From Stackebrandtia endophytica (GTDB lineage Bacteria; Actinomycetota; Actinomycetes; Mycobacteriales; Micromonosporaceae): DNA of 64,000 bases. The stretch spans positions 5,208,001 to 5,272,000 of the forward strand of contig NZ_VFOW01000001.1 of the NCBI RefSeq assembly GCF_006716355.1. Direction: 5' to 3'. How positions within the stretch are numbered: the first letter of the stretch is position 1; every line of letters starts with the position of its first letter. The notes below the pieces were generated by a model. The model was given only the letters and a program-made list of their open reading frames with translations, had not been told where the DNA came from and searched no databases. The translations under genes were made by a program, and so were the position numbers. Of this stretch, positions 62,515 to 64,000 are shown piece by piece.

Positions 62515-64000
62515 ATGAAAGCACGGGAGCTGGAGGCACTTTCCGCACTGCGATTCGATGCGGTGCCGACAGAGCAGACTCTGTGGGGCGGCCAACTGCC
62601 GCATGTTCCGGAGCTGAACCAATCCGTTTACGACCGGGTTCGGGAGGAGATCGGGGCTCTCAACAAGCCCGCCGTGGACTCCCCGGTGGGCATGGTGGTG
62701 CACGGTGAGTACGGTTCGGGTAAGAGCCACCTGGTCTGGTGGGCGCGGAGGTTCATCGCCGGCATCGGTGGTTATTACTTCAACATCCAACCCGACGGCA
62801 GCGCGCAGACTCTGTGGAGCCGAGTCGTCGACTCGATTCTGCGTGATCTCCACGAACCGCTGGCGGTACACCAGATGCCACCTGATCCGACCACTCAACT
62901 GTCTCTGGTGGTGGAACGGTTGGCCGGCTTGATGAAACTGCCGGAGGAGTCACGATCTGTTCTGTGTGGACGCCGGGCCGTCGAACCGGCGGAGGCGCGC
63001 ATTCACCTCAAGGCGTTCACCGATGGTATTCGCACCTTCCACCCGAATCAGGATCTGCGCAACGTCGCGCTGGCCTTGGGGCTGCTCGCATTGCGAGATG
63101 ACGAAGCACCGATCGCGGGCTGGGCATTCCTGAAGAATCAGCCCGAGGAGCTGGAACTTCGAAAGGAGTGGGGACTACGGCTGCGCCCCGCGCCACCGGT
63201 GGACATGGTCAGACACCTGTCGACCCTGTTGGCGATGACCGGACCGTCTCTGTTCGTCGTCGACCAGATCGACGACATGGTGACGACGTCAGCCCAGTTG
63301 ACCCAGGATGCCGGTGTCGATCAAGGGTCGACCGACCTGGCGGCGGCGTTGATGACGATTCGGGAGAAACTGACCCGCAGCATCACCCTCATATCGTGTC
63401 TCGATCACACCTGGCAGACGATTCGGAAACGTTCGGTGCGTTCGGCGCTCGACCGGTTCAGAGACGGCCTGTACCTCGAACCGATCCCGAATGCGCGAAT
63501 CGCTCGGGATCTGATGGTGAACCTGTTGGCTCCCCAATACGATGAGATCGGTTTCGCCGCACCGTATCCGACCTGGCCGGTTCCGACCGAGGCCTTCGAT
63601 CGGGCCGTCGGGATCAGGCCACGCCAACTGATTCAACGCTTCGATCAGTACGTCAAGGCGTGCCGTGCGGCAGGCGACCTGCTACCTTCACCCGACTTGG
63701 GTGCGACGACCGGGGCCGAGGCGCCCGTCCGCGATGATGCCACTCAACGACGGTTCGTCGATCACCGCCGCGCCATCGTCCTCAGCGGACTCAAGGAGAC
63801 CCGGGCAGAGAAGGACCTGGGTGAGGTACTGGCCGCCGCCGCACGGGCACTGGCGGTCGAAGTCGGGCTCACCGACGAACTGACGGTGCGTGAGGTCGGC
63901 AGGGGTGCCGAAAACGCCTCGGTGCACTGTGAGGTTACCGGTGCCGTCGAGACACTGTTCGTGCGCGGCATCAACACCGTGAAGGCCAGCGCTGTCGGAT
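62515..64000 (+). CDS. Large P-loop ATPase (partial, runs off the window)
   Basis: An open frame of at least 495 codons begins with ATG 62515 and has no stop before the window end. The start MKARELEALSALRFDAVPTEQTLWGGQLPHVPELNQSVYDRVREEIG precedes a Walker A GEYGSGKSH (residues 64-72). A Walker B-like LFVVDQIDDM (Asp250) follows, then an arginine-rich segment LISCLDHTWQTIRKRSVRSALDRFRDG and IRPRQLIQRFDQYVKACRAAG, like an AAA+/STAND lid region. No signal or membrane segment is seen. ATPases of this general layout paired with winged-helix proteins are common in phage-defence islands, but no named system matches what I can see. The C-terminus and later genes are outside. Confidence 0.8.
   Translation, partial: MKARELEALSALRFDAVPTEQTLWGGQLPHVPELNQSVYDRVREEIGALNKPAVDSPVGMVVHGEYGSGKSHLVWWARRFIAGIGGYYFNIQPDGSAQTLWSRVVDSILRDLHEPLAVHQMPPDPTTQLSLVVERLAGLMKLPEESRSVLCGRRAVEPAEARIHLKAFTDGIRTFHPNQDLRNVALALGLLALRDDEAPIAGWAFLKNQPEELELRKEWGLRLRPAPPVDMVRHLSTLLAMTGPSLFVVDQIDDMVTTSAQLTQDAGVDQGSTDLAAALMTIREKLTRSITLISCLDHTWQTIRKRSVRSALDRFRDGLYLEPIPNARIARDLMVNLLAPQYDEIGFAAPYPTWPVPTEAFDRAVGIRPRQLIQRFDQYVKACRAAGDLLPSPDLGATTGAEAPVRDDATQRRFVDHRRAIVLSGLKETRAEKDLGEVLAAAARALAVEVGLTDELTVREVGRGAENASVHCEVTGAVETLFVRGINTVKASAVG

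Noticed and set aside
1-64000. Search for tRNA, rRNA, CRISPR arrays, insertion sequences and prophage genes
   Set aside because: No cloverleaf-like sequence, repeat array, transposase or integrase motif was recognised on either strand by eye; a covariance-model scan would be needed to exclude small RNAs.

Overview
This is a high-GC actinobacterial chromosome segment. It shows GTG and TTG starts, ATGA/GTGA stop-start overlaps, an actinobacterial his gene order (hisD-C-B-H-A-ridA-F), a dual-type HisA/PriA, a DnaE1 resembling the Streptomyces/Mycobacterium form, and an NgcEFG amino-sugar importer with no ATPase of its own. The overall look fits Glycomycetales (Stackebrandtia/Glycomyces-like), but that genus-level guess is from memory only. 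No rRNA, tRNA, CRISPR array, insertion sequence or prophage was seen.

Layout. (1) 1-4.7 kb: histidine operon ending in a perfect 16-bp hairpin shared with (2) 4.8-8.2 kb: a leftward glutamate-type ABC importer (gluABCD). (3) 8.7-14.3 kb: a heterodimeric ABC exporter with complementary degenerate ATP sites, followed 3 nt later by a large DUF5107/TPR protein. An XRE regulator (leftward) and a TrmH/SpoU methyltransferase follow. (4) 16.5-24.7 kb: an amino-sugar region with a GlcNAc-kinase-like BadF protein, an RpiR/MurR-type regulator, a SIS-domain enzyme, ngcEFG and an orphan second NgcE-type binding protein. (5) 24.7-28.3 kb: a C45-type acyltransferase/peptidase, an APH-fold kinase, a small membrane protein and a bile-acid:Na+ symporter-family protein. 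(6) 28.4-31.9 kb: dnaE. (7) 32.2-41.0 kb: GH38 alpha-mannosidase, then a complete sugar ABC importer with its own ATPase and a PHP-fold CehA/McbA-like metallohydrolase, behind a promoter embedded in a strong inverted repeat. (8) 41.3-55.9 kb: phosphoketolase, GHL10 secreted hydrolase, catalase, and assorted oxidoreductase, beta-lactamase-fold, alpha/beta-hydrolase and regulator genes. (9) 56.2-59.8 kb: an MFS exporter, then a GntR/HutC regulator-ROK kinase-NanE operon with two matching operators. (10) 59.9-64 kb: a secreted PLD-like protein, a small Cys-rich secreted peptide, and the left edge of an unrecognised operon (winged-helix protein plus large P-loop ATPase cut by the window end) with an operator placed exactly in its promoter spacer.

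How the genes work together. Two separate amino-sugar modules point to GlcNAc-6-phosphate. The ngc region imports GlcNAc/chitobiose and phosphorylates it; the GntR-ROK-NanE operon would turn ManNAc into GlcNAc-6-P. The mannosidase/ABC/PHP operon looks like a self-contained uptake-and-cleavage route for a mannose-containing, possibly phosphorylated, glycan. The right-edge operon is the most likely undescribed system (possible defence function), but too little of it is visible to name it.
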